A stretch of 64,000 bases of DNA from Lepiota brunneoincarnata (taxonomy: Eukaryota; Basidiomycota; Agaricomycetes; Agaricales; Agaricaceae): positions 62,001-126,000 of the forward strand of contig JAEBUN010000018.1 of assembly GCA_023014365.1 (NCBI GenBank), read 5' to 3'. The notes beneath the pieces are model-generated. The model ran no database searches. It saw nothing but the letters and a program-made list of their open reading frames with translations, and was not told the origin of the DNA. The stretch's first letter is position 1. Each line of letters starts with the position of its first letter. Below are positions 34,590 through 47,417 of the stretch, one piece after another. The position numbers were made by a program, and so were the translations under genes.

Positions 34590-37500
34590 TCTATCCTCCC
34601 AACTCTTCTGGCTCCCATCTGTCACTAGGCTCATCCTCAGTAGTCTCCTCCAGGGTATTCAGTCCCTCTGGCAACAGATCTAACAACTCTTGTAACTCCA
34701 GTGGCAATGGCATATGTTTTCTGGCTAAGTAGGGAATTACTCTGAATGCTGCCACTTTATTCTGCCATACAGAACCATCCAACTCTGCCAGGATATACGA
34801 TCCTCCCTTTGATCTAGATATGACCACCATGGGTCATAGATACCTGGGTTTCATCTCCCTGTCTACTGAGCTCTCTATAGCTGTATTTCTCCCTAATACT
34901 AAATCTCTCAGGCAGAAGCAATAATCTCTTATCTTATGTGCTGCTTGTCATTCCATCTCCCAAGCCTTGCTAAGCTTAGTGGCCAAAACATGCTGACGCA
35001 TTCCTCAACATGCTGAACATGTTTTGCCAAAGCCTGAGCTCGATATCCTATCAACTTGGCTGTGGTTAAGTACTTATTCAGTAGTTGTACTAGCCAAGTA
35101 GCCTCTTTGACATCTAGAGGTAGCGTCAGGTGCGCTCCAGTTACCAGAAAGTATGGGGAACACCCCATTCCTTTTCTAATGGTTATCTGATCTGCCCACA
35201 TAATGTGCGGTAGGTGTCAATACCACTTTTTGACATCTCCATCGGTAGCTTTGTACAACATTTGCTGCACATCCCAGTGGGGCCTCTCAATAATCCCGTT
35301 TGCCTTGGAATTGTAAGGAGATATTGTTACTCCCTTTATCCCATATTTTTCTTCCAACCATCGAACAGCTTTCTTAAATGGAGAACCATTGTCTGTGACA
35401 ATCTTCACTATATAGCCCCATTGGCAAATAATATCTTCAAATAACCACTGCGCAATTGAACTAGCATTCTCTTTTCTCAAAGCTTTTGCCTTCATCCAGG
35501 ATGACAGTCCACACCTTCCATGCACAATGTAACTACACCCATTAGAACTTGGTGTCATATGTAGCATGTCCACATGTAGCACTTGGAATATTGATGGTGT
35601 GGGTGTTACTATTGGCAGTGTCTCAATGATCATCTTTTGCTGTTGCTGGCATAGATGGCACAATTGCACATACCAAGCTATGTCTCCTTCAACTTCCAGC
35701 TACCAGAACCTCTGCATTATAAGCTTAGTGGTTGCATATATTCCTCTGTGTCCTAGGAATTTGTGGCCGGCTTGCAACATATACATATGCTGCTCCTTAT
35801 CCACTCCTAGCTGATGTTGACCGCTAGGACTTGTCCTATATAGTCTCCCTTCTTCATCCAAGAAGAAATGCTCCACCATATGTTTAAGCTTATGCAGACC
35901 CAGCTTATCCAAGCCTTTGGCTATACTACTGCCTCCTGTTTTCAGGTATTCCCTGACTTTGGGTATTCTCTCGTCTTGTATTTATGCTGTATCTGTCCTG
36001 TGTGATTCATCACACACTTCCCCTATCTTGGTCAACTTTTCCTCTTCAAAATCTGGCACTAGCCTGACATCCATCATTAAGCTTAGTACCTGTCAATAGT
36101 TTTCTGGGTATGCTGAGTCTTCTATAACCCTAAGCTTAGCCTGTTGTTCATCCAAGTACTCTTCCTGAGCTTGATCCAGCTCATACTCAAAATCATATAC
36201 ATCATGCACCAGACCCTGGTTGAAGCCAGAGCGGCTGTTGATTTCATCACAGAAAGCCTCCAAGGGTAAAGGATCTGCAGCTCCTGGATCTTCTTTGATT
36301 AACTCGAACTCTTCTCCCTCATCCTCGGATCCATTGTCAAAGCAACATGCTGTCTCATCACCGGGATAGTAGCATCACCCAGACAGCCCATCTGGCCCAA
36401 ATGTCTTCCCTTCCTTGTGTACTAGCATGAAGTGGAATGACCTAATGAAGTCCACCCAATGGTTTACAGTAGCGTTCAGGAGCTTCCCTGGGTTGTTTAA
36501 CATCCTAAAGAGAAACTTCACATCTGTTTCAACCACTAGGTTTCTTGATCCCCACAGTAAATATTTCTCTTGTTCCAGCACCATGCTTAAGCTGCATAGC
36601 TCTCACTTGGGCTGAGAATACCTCTGCTGTCTCTTGTCCAATAATATTGACCCAAACTTTGCATCATGTATAAGCTTAGCATCTTCTACATCTCTCTGAT
36701 ATATATAGTATCCCACTGCCCTCCATGAGGTATCCATGGCTACTACTATGGGTTGTTTACTCAGAAATTTGGGGTTCCTAGTCAGGAAACAGTGCTGAAT
36801 TGCATCTTTCAGCTCCTGCTGCACTTTCCATTCATTTTCTCCCCATTCAAACTCTTGTCCCTTCTTAAGCTTTTTGTATAGAGGTGCAGCAATGGCTATG
36901 AACTTTTGGATATGATTCCTGCAGCACATAGCTGTTCCTAGCCCTTAGCTCTGAGACATTCTTGCAATCCCTCCATCTTAAAATTTTTCCGATGGTGTCT
37001 GTGGTGGGCAACCATCCATTATAGGAGCATTCAAAACCCACTACAGTGATTTCATCAGCATAGATAGTCATCTTGGGCCCAGAGAAGGTTCCCCCTATGT
37101 ATTTCATCCTCTGCAGAATCCTATTGCCTGTCTGCATGTGTTCCCATACAAATCATTGGATCCCTGGGTTCTTTTTCAATGTCTCTTCAGTGCCATCTGA
37201 CAACTCATATCTGGTTTTCAGTCCTCTGATAGGTACTTCATCTATGTATGGCATCGTGTATTCTGGTATCTCACTGGCTAGGACCGCTGTTACATCCTTA
37301 TGAAATATAGGCACTGAATTGGTCCATCCCATAGGTAGCATCACTAAGCATAGTGCTCCAAAAGGTGTCTGGAATGTTGTTAAGTCCTGAGATGACTCAG
37401 CTAACAATCACTTGTCATATCCAACATACAGATCCAGGATGCCTCCATAAGCCCTGCCTGCAAAGTGCATTGCTAAATCTTCTGTTGCTGGCAGCAGCCC

Positions 37501-38320
37501 TGAATGCACTATTGTTACTCTGTTCAGCAGTTCCAAGCTGTGTACCAGTCTCAAACTTTTTCCATCTTTCTTTACCACACAGAACCATCTGGATCTATAG
37601 GATGAGTTTGATGGCTCATATACACCAGCACTAATCTTTCTCTTTATAATGGCACAGACTTCATCATAGATTGCTGGTGGAATCGGAATGGGCTTTTCAA
37701 CCCACAGAGTATGTTCTACCATTGGTATCTTGATTGGCAGGAAGAAATCCTCCCTAAAACATCCCTTTTCCTCATCTGTCCATGCAAATGCTTTCTCTTG
37801 AAGCATCATGATGTGGTGCATCAGCTTTCTTTCCTCTGGCCACAAGAAATCCCCTGCATGGGCTTCATCCAGCTTAAGCTTATGCTCCTCAGTATATCTG
37901 CCTGTCAGGACAAACTTTGGAGGATGCATGCTAAGCTCAGGCATTTCTGCCAGTGGGTCTCCTTTTATTTCTCATTTTATCCTGAATCTCTCTGGTAAAT
38001 CACCCAACACTGGCCTCACTTTTAAGGCTACTGGTTTATATTTCTTCCCAGCCAGGCATTGTACTGTATCTTCGTCATCTTCTTCAGTTTCGAAGACAGT
38101 TATTCCCTGGTCCTCAGTGCCCTGCACATTGGCTATGTGTCCTAGGCACAATAACGCCATCACTTTATCTTCTTGTGGACAGTTCTCATCATGTATGACT
38201 CAGTCAATGAACATTAGCTGTAGCTCAGCCTCTGAGAAGCTTCCTTTCACTAAGCTTAGTGTTTGTGCAACAACAGGGCCTTTCTCATCATCATAGTCTA
38301 TTATATGTACAAGCCACCTC
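34590..38320 (-). pseudogene. Pol (RT-RNase H-integrase) of A'
   Basis: Frames on minus align over their full length with element A pol: the RT segment with PYIDEVPIRG (the second catalytic Asp changed to Glu) near 37230, RNase H at 36900-36375, the integrase zinc and DDE region at 35910-35217, and the C-terminus to 34591. Many stops, most at TGG, CGA or CAG codons, break it. Confidence 0.85.
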
Positions 38321-38329
38321 TCCCTGTCC

Positions 38330-39445
38330 CTTAGTCAACTTATCAAGGTTTCTTGTAAATTTTGACTGTTTTCTCTAAGCTTAGGAGGATTACACTCTCC
38401 TCAAGCATAAGTTGGTAACACAGCCCTTTCTCTGGTATTTGGGTCCATAATAACCAAGGTTTGCTTGCCACTAGCGCTATTCCTGACTTTGCTAGCAGTC
38501 ATTACATCAAATAGTCATCCCAGCAGTACTCGATACATGTGGTTGCGAACTATGTGAACTTGCAAATAGATTGTGACTCCCCTGCAGGTAAAGCCTACAT
38601 TCTTTACCAACCCACAAGTCTTTTCAACCTGCCCATTTGCACTCTACAAATTAATCGTAGTATCTGGGTCCCAAGAAACTTGACATGCAATCGCCACTTC
38701 CTGACTCATGGATATGATCTGTGACCCACTATCTAGCAAGGCCTCTTCCTGCCAAATCCCATTTATCAGAGTTGGTACTACTCTCAATGGTTTGCATTCT
38801 TTAGCAATAAACACTTGCTGTCCCCTGTCTCTTCTGGGAAGTGACTCCAAGTACTGCATGATTGGATCCTGAGCTACCCAGGCTTGGGTTGCTGAGCCTT
38901 CTCAGAGCACCATATTATACTTCTGAAAGCTGTCTGCCAACTCCGTTATCATGACCTGTACCAGCCCACTATTAATTTCCATATCTTCTGTATTATCTTC
39001 CAAGGGCCCAACTCCTGCTATTAAGCTTTGATTTGTGGGTACCCGTTCTCTCATAATCTGCTCTCTATAAGTGTTCCTGTATAAAGGTAACAATGCCAAG
39101 AGTTCCCCATGCGATACTGAGGCTTCTCACTTCAATACCCTGCTAAGTACTTCCTCAACATTGACATTCCTCTCTATAGGGGCCTGGTGCTTATAGGCAG
39201 GCTCCTTCCTGGATGGTTCCATTCTTCTGACAGGCAGTGGTGGTACCTCAACAACCAGGTGCAGTGGTTTCACATTCCTATATGGTAATTCCCCTGCTAC
39301 TGCACGTGTTGGTTTCTCTGTTGTCTGCCCTATTTCCTCATTTTCTGATTCTTCTGATTACTCGGAATCTGATGTGTCCTCAGGAGTCTGTCCTCTGGCG
39401 AAGGCGACCTTCTTCTTCAGAGCCGGCTCCTTCCTCAAACTCTTT
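38330..39445 (-). pseudogene. Protease segment of A'
   Basis: EEALLDSGSQIISMSQE near 38720 is the retropepsin motif, still with DSGS. Here the stretch joining the gag/pro junction to the protease is continuous without the extra base seen at 53497-53499 in element A, which helps to define the ancestral frame. Confidence 0.8.
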
Positions 39446-41560
39446 AGAAACCTGACTCTGAGCTCCAACTCTTCACACCACTCCTGGTGTCCAAATACTG
39501 GCTTGCTGAGGGCATACCATCTGTCAAACCACTAAGCTTAGCCTGTATCTGGGCCAATTGCTTGGCCAAAGACTGTATCTCAACATTATCATCCTTTCTG
39601 GTCATAAGCTTAACCTTTGGGGCACTTCCAGCATGGATAGCAGCTGTCTCTAACATTTCCATGTGCTGCTTCAGATGGCAGATTTCTTCTTCCGCTAGTG
39701 ACCTTTGGTTTTCTGACCTCAGGAATGCTTTCTGTGCAAACCCTGCTGCTACTGGCACTTGCGGTAACTCAGGCTCAACCTCTGGCAGTTCTGGTATCTG
39801 AACAAAGAGTTGTCCCTTTGTCGCAAAATACTTTGCCACTTTCTCTTTAATAGGCTCTTCTCCTCAAGGGATACTCAAGCTGTCTCCCATGTATATTTTG
39901 TTCCCTTCAACTCTAATTCGGCTGGCTTGTTTATCCACCTCCATGTCTGGGCAGAATAACCAACTATGCCCCAATAACCAACAGTAGAAACACTTGCAAT
40001 CGGAAAGTGACCCTGCTGGCCCACTTCCAGTATTCCTCTGAGTGTGATTATAGCTGGCATGATTATGTCCGTCCTTCACCAAACTCTCTAAGTATGATTT
40101 TAAAGTATGCCCCTGGATATTCATGAGGTCCTTAAGCTCAGCAAGACCACCTGCCATCTGTGAGACTTCATCCTGAAATTTCTGCTTTAAGCTTTGTAGC
40201 TCTTGCTTTACTACAGGGTCATAAGTCCCTATTCTGAACATCACAGGCGGATGACTCATCAATGCCAAGTTCACCGGCCTTGAATCCTGATGAAGGGATT
40301 GCATAAGTGTTTTGCCAATTGAAATTTTGATGGCTTTATCCATGATGATCCTCCAATCATAGGGGTCCTCTTTGTGTAAATCCTTCACAGTTAGTGCTGA
40401 CCCATCGCTTGCAGTTCTATACGCCCTGGTGATTGCTAATCTTGCATTGAGTACATCCTGGAACACAGAGTCCAGTGCATTCATAAATAACTCAACTAGC
40501 TCTCAGTTCGAGACTACCACCAGTGACTTCAGGCACTTCTCTGCTTCTAGAATGAATCGCCTTTTGAAGTCCAAGACTTTATGCTCCTCATTCATTGCAA
40601 TGCTTCTACTTTCTGTGCAGAGTTCCCTTAAGCATCGCACTGAGCCCTGTTCAGCTGCCATAGTCTCAGGATACTCTTTCTTTAATCTCTCTACAAAGCC
40701 TGTCCAGCTTCCTGCTAGGAACTCTGCAAAACTCATCCACTCTTCACAGATATCCTGGTCCACATATGACACTGCCCAATTTATCCTTTCTGCATCATCT
40801 GTCATCTTTGTTATCGTGAAGAGCCATTCAAGCATCCAGAGATAATTTCTCAATGTCTGTGGTTTTGATGCATCCCATCTGGGAGCATTATTGCTAAAGG
40901 GAATTGGCATATGCTCATGTCCCATTTTTCTAGCTGTAGTCATCGTAGATGGTGTAGTTTGGTTTGTCTGTACAGTCAGAGTTGACTGTGATATCTGTGG
41001 TACCATAGAGGCACCAGGAGGGTTCGTATGAAACAAGTTTTGGTTTGTAAATGCTAAGCTTAGTGGAGGAACAGTCTGACCATCCTGGCTTTCAGTGTGC
41101 GGAATATGCACTATGTTGAAAGCTGAGGCTGGAAGCCTTATAGTAATTCTGGGAGCAGTAGAGATCAGTGGTGTGACTTCTCTGGATACTGCAACTGCTA
41201 AACCGCTCACTGTGCTTGCAGTTATAGAACTAGTAGGATCTTTTCACTTCTGAGAGGTACTAGTGGCAATGAGGCCTTCAGAACCTTCTGGATGATTAGA
41301 ATTCTGAGTAGTTCTCTGTTTTGGGGGGTTGACCTTCCTGAGACTGCTCTCGAAGGACATTTTGGGTGACTTTACAGTCTTTGCTTGAACCTTTTTCTGC
41401 TTCACAGGTGAAAAGCAGGCCAGTGTCCAAGTCTTTTGGTGTTTGTCTTGTGAAATTCAACTGAAAACCCCCCTTGTAGTGGGCTCCAGATGAAAAGGTA
41501 GAAATGTTCATGGGTTTTAATATAGATAGAGGGCTTGTTCTCACTAAGCTTAGTTGAAAT
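39444..41560 (-). pseudogene. Gag of A'
   Basis: Fragments 41210-40503, 40484-39864 and 39839-39444 align with element A Gag, including CFYCWLLGHSWLFC-type knuckle remnants and the same terminal ESGF followed by TAA. At the position of the one-base insertion at 52345-52346 in element A, A' has a single base and stays in frame. Confidence 0.8.
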
Positions 41561-41905
41561 TTGATAAGCTTAAGTTAATACAAGTAGTATGAGATAGATA
41601 ATGAACAGTTTCGTCTTTTAGGGTGTTCTAGGGGTGCATTCTGACAGCGAAATTCAAGAGAATAGTGTTTTTAGAGGTTAACAAACAGCTGTTGAAGTTA
41701 TCTTAGCCATACAGTGCAACAGTGAAAGGACAATCCCTATCAATTCAAAGTGCGGGGTCTCTAGTCTCTGGTCTCTGGTCTCTGAACTCTGTTCTCTGTC
41801 TCTGTCTCTAGCACTCTGGAACTCTAAACTCTGGATTCTATTCTCTGTCTCTGTCTCTGGGTTGGTTGATGACCAAAGAAATCACACTTAACAACACACA
41901 CTAAA
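41491..41905 (-). repeat. Truncated 5' LTR of A'
   Basis: Starts TGAAAAGGTAG and matches the A LTR to 41905, where C-family LTR sequence begins. The adjoining primer-site region reads GGGCTCCAGA in plus view, the complement of the A PBS. Confidence 0.85.
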
Positions 41906-41926
41906 TGTTACCTGGGTTAGGGGTTT
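41906..41926 (-). repeat. 21-bp terminus of a C-family LTR
   Basis: TGTTACCTGGGTTAGGGGTTT matches the start of the C LTR at 19567. A complete C LTR begins directly after it. This fits insertion of element C into an older C LTR that had itself inserted into A'. Confidence 0.7.
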
Positions 41927-42309
41927 TGTTACCCAGGTTAGGGGTTCACTCTTGAGTAGCACAGGGTTCGACACAGGATGTCTATACAGACTTGGTCCTG
42001 TCCTACTGAGTGTGACTTGGAGACGATGGAGCACTATAAGTCCAGCCGGTTGTGGCAAAGAGGTATAGGAGGCAAGAACTTTATAACACTAAGATAAGGA
42101 TACAAGGTATTGTACTGTATCCTTATATACTTCTAAGTGTGGCTGTACTCCTACTATAACAATCTGGACCAAGGTAACTATGAGTCATAGATAAGAAACA
42201 TGAGGCATATGGTAAGAATAGTCCTTCTGATGTACACTACTGATGGTTTCATAGAGACATGGGAATGTAGCTAAAAATAACTGTCCTTCTGATAAGACTT
42301 CTGATAACA
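41927..42309 (-). repeat. 3' LTR of element C (383 bp)
   Basis: TGTTACCCAGG...TCTGATAACA in plus view. Same length as the solo LTR at 11015-11397. Confidence 0.88.
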
Positions 42310-42347
42310 TTAGGTCCATTTCTAGAGTTGTTTTCCATTACAACTCA

Positions 42348-43703
42348 TTAGTTTCCTTCTTCTGGGTATTCAGCTAAGTAATTTGGTTCATAGTAATCGA
42401 TCTGGGGTTGGTTGGTGGAGTCTGGTCTGGGGGGAATGACGGGGGAGAAAGTGGGAGTGGGAGTTCTGTGGAGATTGAGTACAGCTGCTGTTTCTGGGGA
42501 TGGTGGTTGTCCTGGATAGAAGATGTCGTATAGGAGGCATCTGAAATGGGGACTTTCTATTCTTTCTTCTGGTGGTGTAGTTGGATTTTCTTCAGAAGGA
42601 ACCGCATGGTTCTCCTGTAATGTTTGATTTGGCCACATCGTTGTAGCATTCCTCGTAATAATCATCATTGGTGACATCGATGTATCAATGGTGAGTTGTG
42701 GGAGTGGTCAAGGAACAGGTTGCAGGATTTCTGGAGTAGGGGGTGTGTCGAGTCTTTCAATTTGGGCATTCAGTCCATTTATGGCAAGGTTGGAAGACTG
42801 TGCAGTGGGGGCATCAATATTTGATGCAGTCGTAGGAGTAATGCCCTGGGGCATATTACTTGCATCTGAGGCATGCGAATTGGGGGCAGTCCATGGTCCA
42901 GTGTCCCATATGTCTGCATTGGATACAGACTGATCTGTTGGTGGTTTGGGGGTTGGCTTGCTTGTGAATGGGATTGGGGGAGTTCTGAACTGGGATGTTA
43001 TTATTGGCGACAGTGTGGGTGGTGTTCTTGGTGGGGGTGAGAAGTCTGAAGGGATTTCTGATACTGGTGGGCTTTCCTCCCTTGTTGGGGATGGTGGTGA
43101 TGATTGCAGCAGTGGTTGTCATGGTAGTGGTGGGGATGGTTGTGGCAGGGGGCTGCGAGGTATGTACCTCATTTTGTTTAGGTAAGTTCTTCAACACCTC
43201 GGACATGAGGCCCAATCTTGAGCAGAGAAGTCACTCAAGTGATTCTGCCCAGGCACCTTGCATATTGTATGCAGTAGCGAGAGCCTTAGTCTGTCATACG
43301 TGGTGGGTATAATTGTACCAGAGTTGTCGGTTGTATTCTGAAATTGAAGTGTGTTCCAATTTAGTCGTAAAGGCTCCGTTGGTGGCAGCCTCACACAGAT
43401 CTCCGTCAGAAGGGTGATCTGGTCCATATGATTGTACTCCAGCTGTATGGTATCTAAGGGAGGCGGCTGGGGCGGCTGTTGGTTCTGGGGTGTCGTTGGG
43501 GTTGGGGGTCTCATCTCTGAGAGAGGCATATGCAGTGGCAAAGGTGTCAGAGGGGGTGTAGGGAGACGGGGCTGGAACAGGAGTTGTTTAAAGTGTAGTA
43601 TGTTTGATGCTTGCATTGTTGACAATGATGATAGAGGACGATGATGATGTTGGTGAGGGTGTTGTTGAGAAAGGGGGAGTGGTTTGGGGGCGAGTGAGGT
43701 CAA
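42348..43703 (-). pseudogene. Element C extra 3' ORF with tandem zinc knuckles
   Basis: Minus frames 43703-43191 (Pro/Gln/His-rich, with LRLSLLHTICKVPGQNHLSD), 43215-42856 and 42677-42348 are pieces of one ORF. CIQCRHMGHWTMDC and then CLRCK, stop, YAPGHYSYDC give the same two-knuckle spacing as the element B counterpart. It lies between the chromodomain and the 3' LTR. Function unknown; nucleic-acid binding is likely from the knuckles. Confidence 0.6.
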
Positions 43704-43829
43704 GGTTCATGGGCATCTTTAAGTATGTTTGGTGTGGGAGCGGAGTTGTCTTTGGTAGGTTCTGGTGGGTTCCTATTCTTTCTGGAGAATTCCATAAGCT
43801 TCTTTATACTCAGTTAAGTATTCTTTGGC

Positions 43830-43975
43830 GTTTGTGTGGAGTGTTTCATCGGTGATCCATTTGTTCTCTGTGTGGGAGTATCCTTTCCATTTGATGTAAT
43901 ATTGAAATTTTCCGTGATATCAGTGGTGATTTAGAATGGCTTCTATTTCATATTCTTCTTCATTGATGATGTCTG
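43830..43975 (-). pseudogene. Chromodomain of element C
   Basis: Minus translation reads EYEIEAILNHH, stop, YHGKFQYYIKWKGYSHTENKW, a chromodomain with one stop. Confidence 0.75.
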
Positions 43976-44639
43976 GTGGTGGTGGAGTCAGGTAAGATCC
44001 GTATGCTTCTGTTTCAGTACATATATGGAGTTAAAAGGTTTCTGTGGAATACCGGATGTATCTTCCATTTGATTGGAAGTTTTAATTTGTATGTGAGTGG
44101 CAATAGGACTTCTGAGATAAGGAAGGGTCCTAGTCTTTTTGGGGATATTTTGTTGGAGATGAAGGGGAGTTTGAGGTTCTTGGCTTCTAGCCATACTTTC
44201 TGACATGTTTCAAGGGGTTTGACAGTTCTTCTGGTTCTTTGTTTCATAATATTGGCAGAGAGTTGATGTGCCACATGTGCTTCTTTTCTGGTGTCATCAA
44301 GGAGTCTGATGTGTTTGTCTACTGATGGAAAGTTTGATGTTTCCATTACCGTGGGTATCGGCAGAGGGTTGTATCCCATGATTAGTTCGAATGGGGATCT
44401 CTGCCTTGAGGCATGTATTTTGGAGTTGTGTGCAAACTTGGCAATAGGGAGGGTTTCTGACCAGTCTAGGGGGTTCCTGGTGCAGTATATGGCAAGGTAG
44501 GTTTTGATTTCTTGGTTGTATCATTCAGTGAAGCCATCTGTCTGGGGATGGTATGCAGTTGAAAATGCTTGTTGAATGTTTAAACATTTGGCTAGCTCTT
44601 GGAGGGAGTTGGCGGCAAATCTGGGGTCTCAATATGATA

Positions 44640-46235
44640 CAGTGACCCACAAAACCGTTCCAATGTTTTGTACTTTTGACTTAAAGTAGTAATAGCTCAG
44701 TAAATAAAATAGCTAAATTTGTGAATATATTTATAAACATAGCCAAATATGTCATATCTGACCCTGCAAAGTCGCGTTATGTAATACTTTCAAATTAGGC
44801 AATTATGAATTTTGTAATCATTTCAAGTCATTGGAACGGTTTTGTCAATGACATATTATACTAGGCTATCCTATTATTTCTAGTACTTAGAGTAGCCCCC
44901 CCCTGGCTTTGAGTACAGCTGCTACTCTTCTAGGCATACTTTCAATTAACTTCTGACACTCAGAAGCTGGAATAGCATCCCACTCCTTTTCTACCCTCTG
45001 CCACAACTCCTCCATACCCTTGGGAGGAGATTCATACTCTCCCAACTTCTCTTCACATATTCCCATAAGTGTTCAATGGGATTGAGGTCAGGTGACTGTG
45101 CTGGCCAGGTTAGGAGCCTAAAATGATTTTTTTGAAACCATTCTTTGGCCAGTGTACTCTTGTGTTTGGGGTCATTATCTTGCTGGAAGATAATATCTTG
45201 GGGTTTAAGCTTGTACCACCAGAGACTCTTCTTCAAATCTTCCTCCAAAATTTGCACAAACAACTCTGCATCCATCCTTCCATCAATCCTCACTGCATAG
45301 CCTGGGCCATCCCACAGCATACAGCCCCAAACCATCACTGATCCTCCTCCATACTTCAGAGTTCCCTTGACCAATCTTTCACTAAGCCCCTCTCCCTTCT
45401 TTTTCCATCCCCACTTCCTCCCATCTGACCCCAAACAATTAATTTTGGTCTCATCAGACCATACAACCAGCTTCCAGTCCTCCACAGTCCAATGCTAGTG
45501 TGTCAGAGCAAAATCCAGCCTAGCCCTTCTATGCTTGTCAGAGAGTAAAGGCTTTTTTTGCTTGACTACAGCCTTCATTCCTGCCTGTTTGAGATGCCTT
45601 GCTACAGTCTGTGAAGAGACTGATGTCCCAATGATGGGAGCAAGAGATTTGGCTATATCTACAGCAGTTTCAGCCTTGCCAGCAGAGATAAGATGGATAG
45701 CAGGCTGAATATTAGTGGTAGAGAGTTTTGAAGGACATCCTCCAAGTGATTTAGTAAGGCTGGAACAATTTTTAGAGGCTAGCCTGGATATGGTACTGTG
45801 CCCAACACCACAATTTGAGTATAGGAATGATGAGAATTTAGCAAAGAGAGGATGGTTTGCTTTAGAGTAGAAGATAATGGCTTCATGGTAGGTAGGGGGG
45901 TTGAGAATGATGGGACATGGCTGTCAGCACATCTATTTATATGTCAAAGACACATGGTCACATGATCTTGTTGATTCACAATCAACAGAGTCATGTGATT
46001 GCTTGGATTAGTATTAAAAATTACCATTGACAAAACCATTCCAATGACTTAAAATGCTTACAAAATTCATAATTGCCTCATTTAGAAGTATTACATAACG
46101 CGATTTTGCAGGGTCAGATATGACATATTTGGCTATGTTTATTAATATATTCACAAATTTAGCTATTTTATTTACTGAGCTATTACTACTTTAAGTCAAA
46201 AGTACAAAACATTGGAACAGTTTTGTGGGTCACTG
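44640..46235 (-). mobile_element. Tc1/mariner-like DNA transposon (1596 bp, about 211-bp TIRs, TA target)
   Basis: Inverted repeats start CAGTGACCCACAAAAC (44640-44850 and 46025-46235) and are flanked by TA on both sides (44638-44639, 46236-46237). It carries a broken transposase on minus and is inserted in the integrase of element C. Confidence 0.93.
44861..45886 (-). pseudogene. Tc1-like DDE transposase, broken
   Basis: From the ATG at 45886 the N-terminal helix-turn-helix region is frameshifted near 45800. VVWSDETKIN (first Asp), FQQDNDPKHK (second Asp) and SPDLNPIEHLWEY (Glu) lie in an open frame at 45485-44991. A TAG replaces the expected CAG just upstream of that frame and another shift follows it; the original C-terminus ends near 44861. 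The catalytic triad is intact but the gene is not translatable as one piece. Confidence 0.88.
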
Positions 46236-46286
46236 TATGATCTTGTCGGGTAATCCGAATCTAGTGAAGACTTTTTCTATTAATAG

Positions 46287-47417
46287 TCATCTGATGTTGT
46301 CGGTATTTGATCGATCTGAGGTTGGGATGAAAATTACCCCCTTTGTAAGGCCATGGTCCACCACGGACAATATCGCATTATGACCAGTGCTAGGCGGTAG
46401 ACCAGTGATAAGATCCCATGAGATCTGGGCAAATGGGTGCTTGGAAGATGATGGTGGGATCGGTTGAGTCGGTGCGTGATCCAGTCTGCATATGATTTTG
46501 TGCTGCTGACATTCTGAACAGCCTTTGACGTAGTTCTTTATGAATGTTGACATTCCTGGCCAATATACTTCTTTCTTGGCTAGGCGGTATGTTTCCTGTT
46601 CTCTAGGGTGGCCATGTGTAGGGTGGTTGTGGTATCTTGCAATGACATTGTGTCTGAGTTGGAGGTCTTCTGGAATGATGACACGTTCTTGGAATGTGAG
46701 GAGTGGACCATTTGGGGTCAGGGTTGTTCCAAAGTCCTTATTGGTGGCGTTAGGGTGGGCTTCTTTCAGGAGTTTGAATGCCTTGGTGGTTCTAGCATCA
46801 TATTTAGGTGATTCCGTGATTCTTTCTTGGAGTTTTATATTGACGGTGGCGATAAAGAGGTGTTCTGGGAGTACTGTGATTAGATTTTGATCTTCTATGT
46901 CAGCTGCGGTGACAAAGAGGTTATCTGGGAGCATGGTGACGTCTTCATTGTTGTTATCCTCATCAGGGATGTGGTCTGGACATCTTGATAGAGTGTCTGG
47001 TGCAGGGATCTTTGATCCTGGGACGTGTTCCAGTTTGAAGTTGTAGTCAGCAAGGGTCTGGACCCATCGTGCTTGTCGGCAGTTGATTTTCTGGGGTTTA
47101 TGCCAGTATGTGAGATTCTGGTGGTCTGTTCTGATACAGACAGTATGGGGGCTGCCAAGAAGGTAGTGGCACCATTCTTCGAGGGCTTGGATAATAGCGA
47201 GGAGTTTCTTGTTGTAGATATCATAATTGTGTTCCGCTGGTCCAAACATCTTTAAATAGAATGATATGGGTTTCCATATTCCGTTGATGTCATGTTGGTA
47301 TAGGACAGCTCCTGATGCAAATTTGGAAGCATCGGCTTCTATTTCGAAGGGTTTTGTGGAGTTGGGCATGAGGAGTACTGGTTCCTTTAAGAATTCATTT
47401 TTGAGCATTTTGAACAC
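46287..47417 (-). pseudogene. RNase H and integrase N-terminus of element C
   Basis: A 376-residue open frame: RNase H (FEIEADASKFASGAVLYQ, NKKLLAIIQALEEW, RTDHQNL, APDTLSR), then the integrase zinc module (HNHPTHGHPREQ...CSECQQHK) and DLITGLPPS. It is one of the longest open parts of element C. Confidence 0.85.

Larger units (their letters stand above)
21217..41905 (-). mobile_element. Old family-A retrotransposon copy (A'), reversed, split by element B
   Basis: Minus-strand sense. The 3' LTR is at 21217-22513 and the truncated 5' LTR at 41491-41905. The internal order is the same as element A: gag, pro and pol on minus, and two antisense genes on plus. Differences from A are overwhelmingly transitions, especially CpG to TpG/CpA, which create many stops. 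The 5' LTR breaks at 41905/41906, where C-family sequence begins; its missing part should reappear beyond the window. Confidence 0.92.
43976..46380 (-). pseudogene. Integrase core and C-terminus of element C, split by a Tc1 element
   Basis: From about 46380 (DLITGLPPS, first catalytic Asp) the frame reaches the transposon at 46236. It resumes at 44637 with TAYHPQTDGFTE (catalytic Glu segment), then KISPKRLGPFLISEVLLPLTY, the GPF motif. Two stops are seen next to the insertion. Confidence 0.75.
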
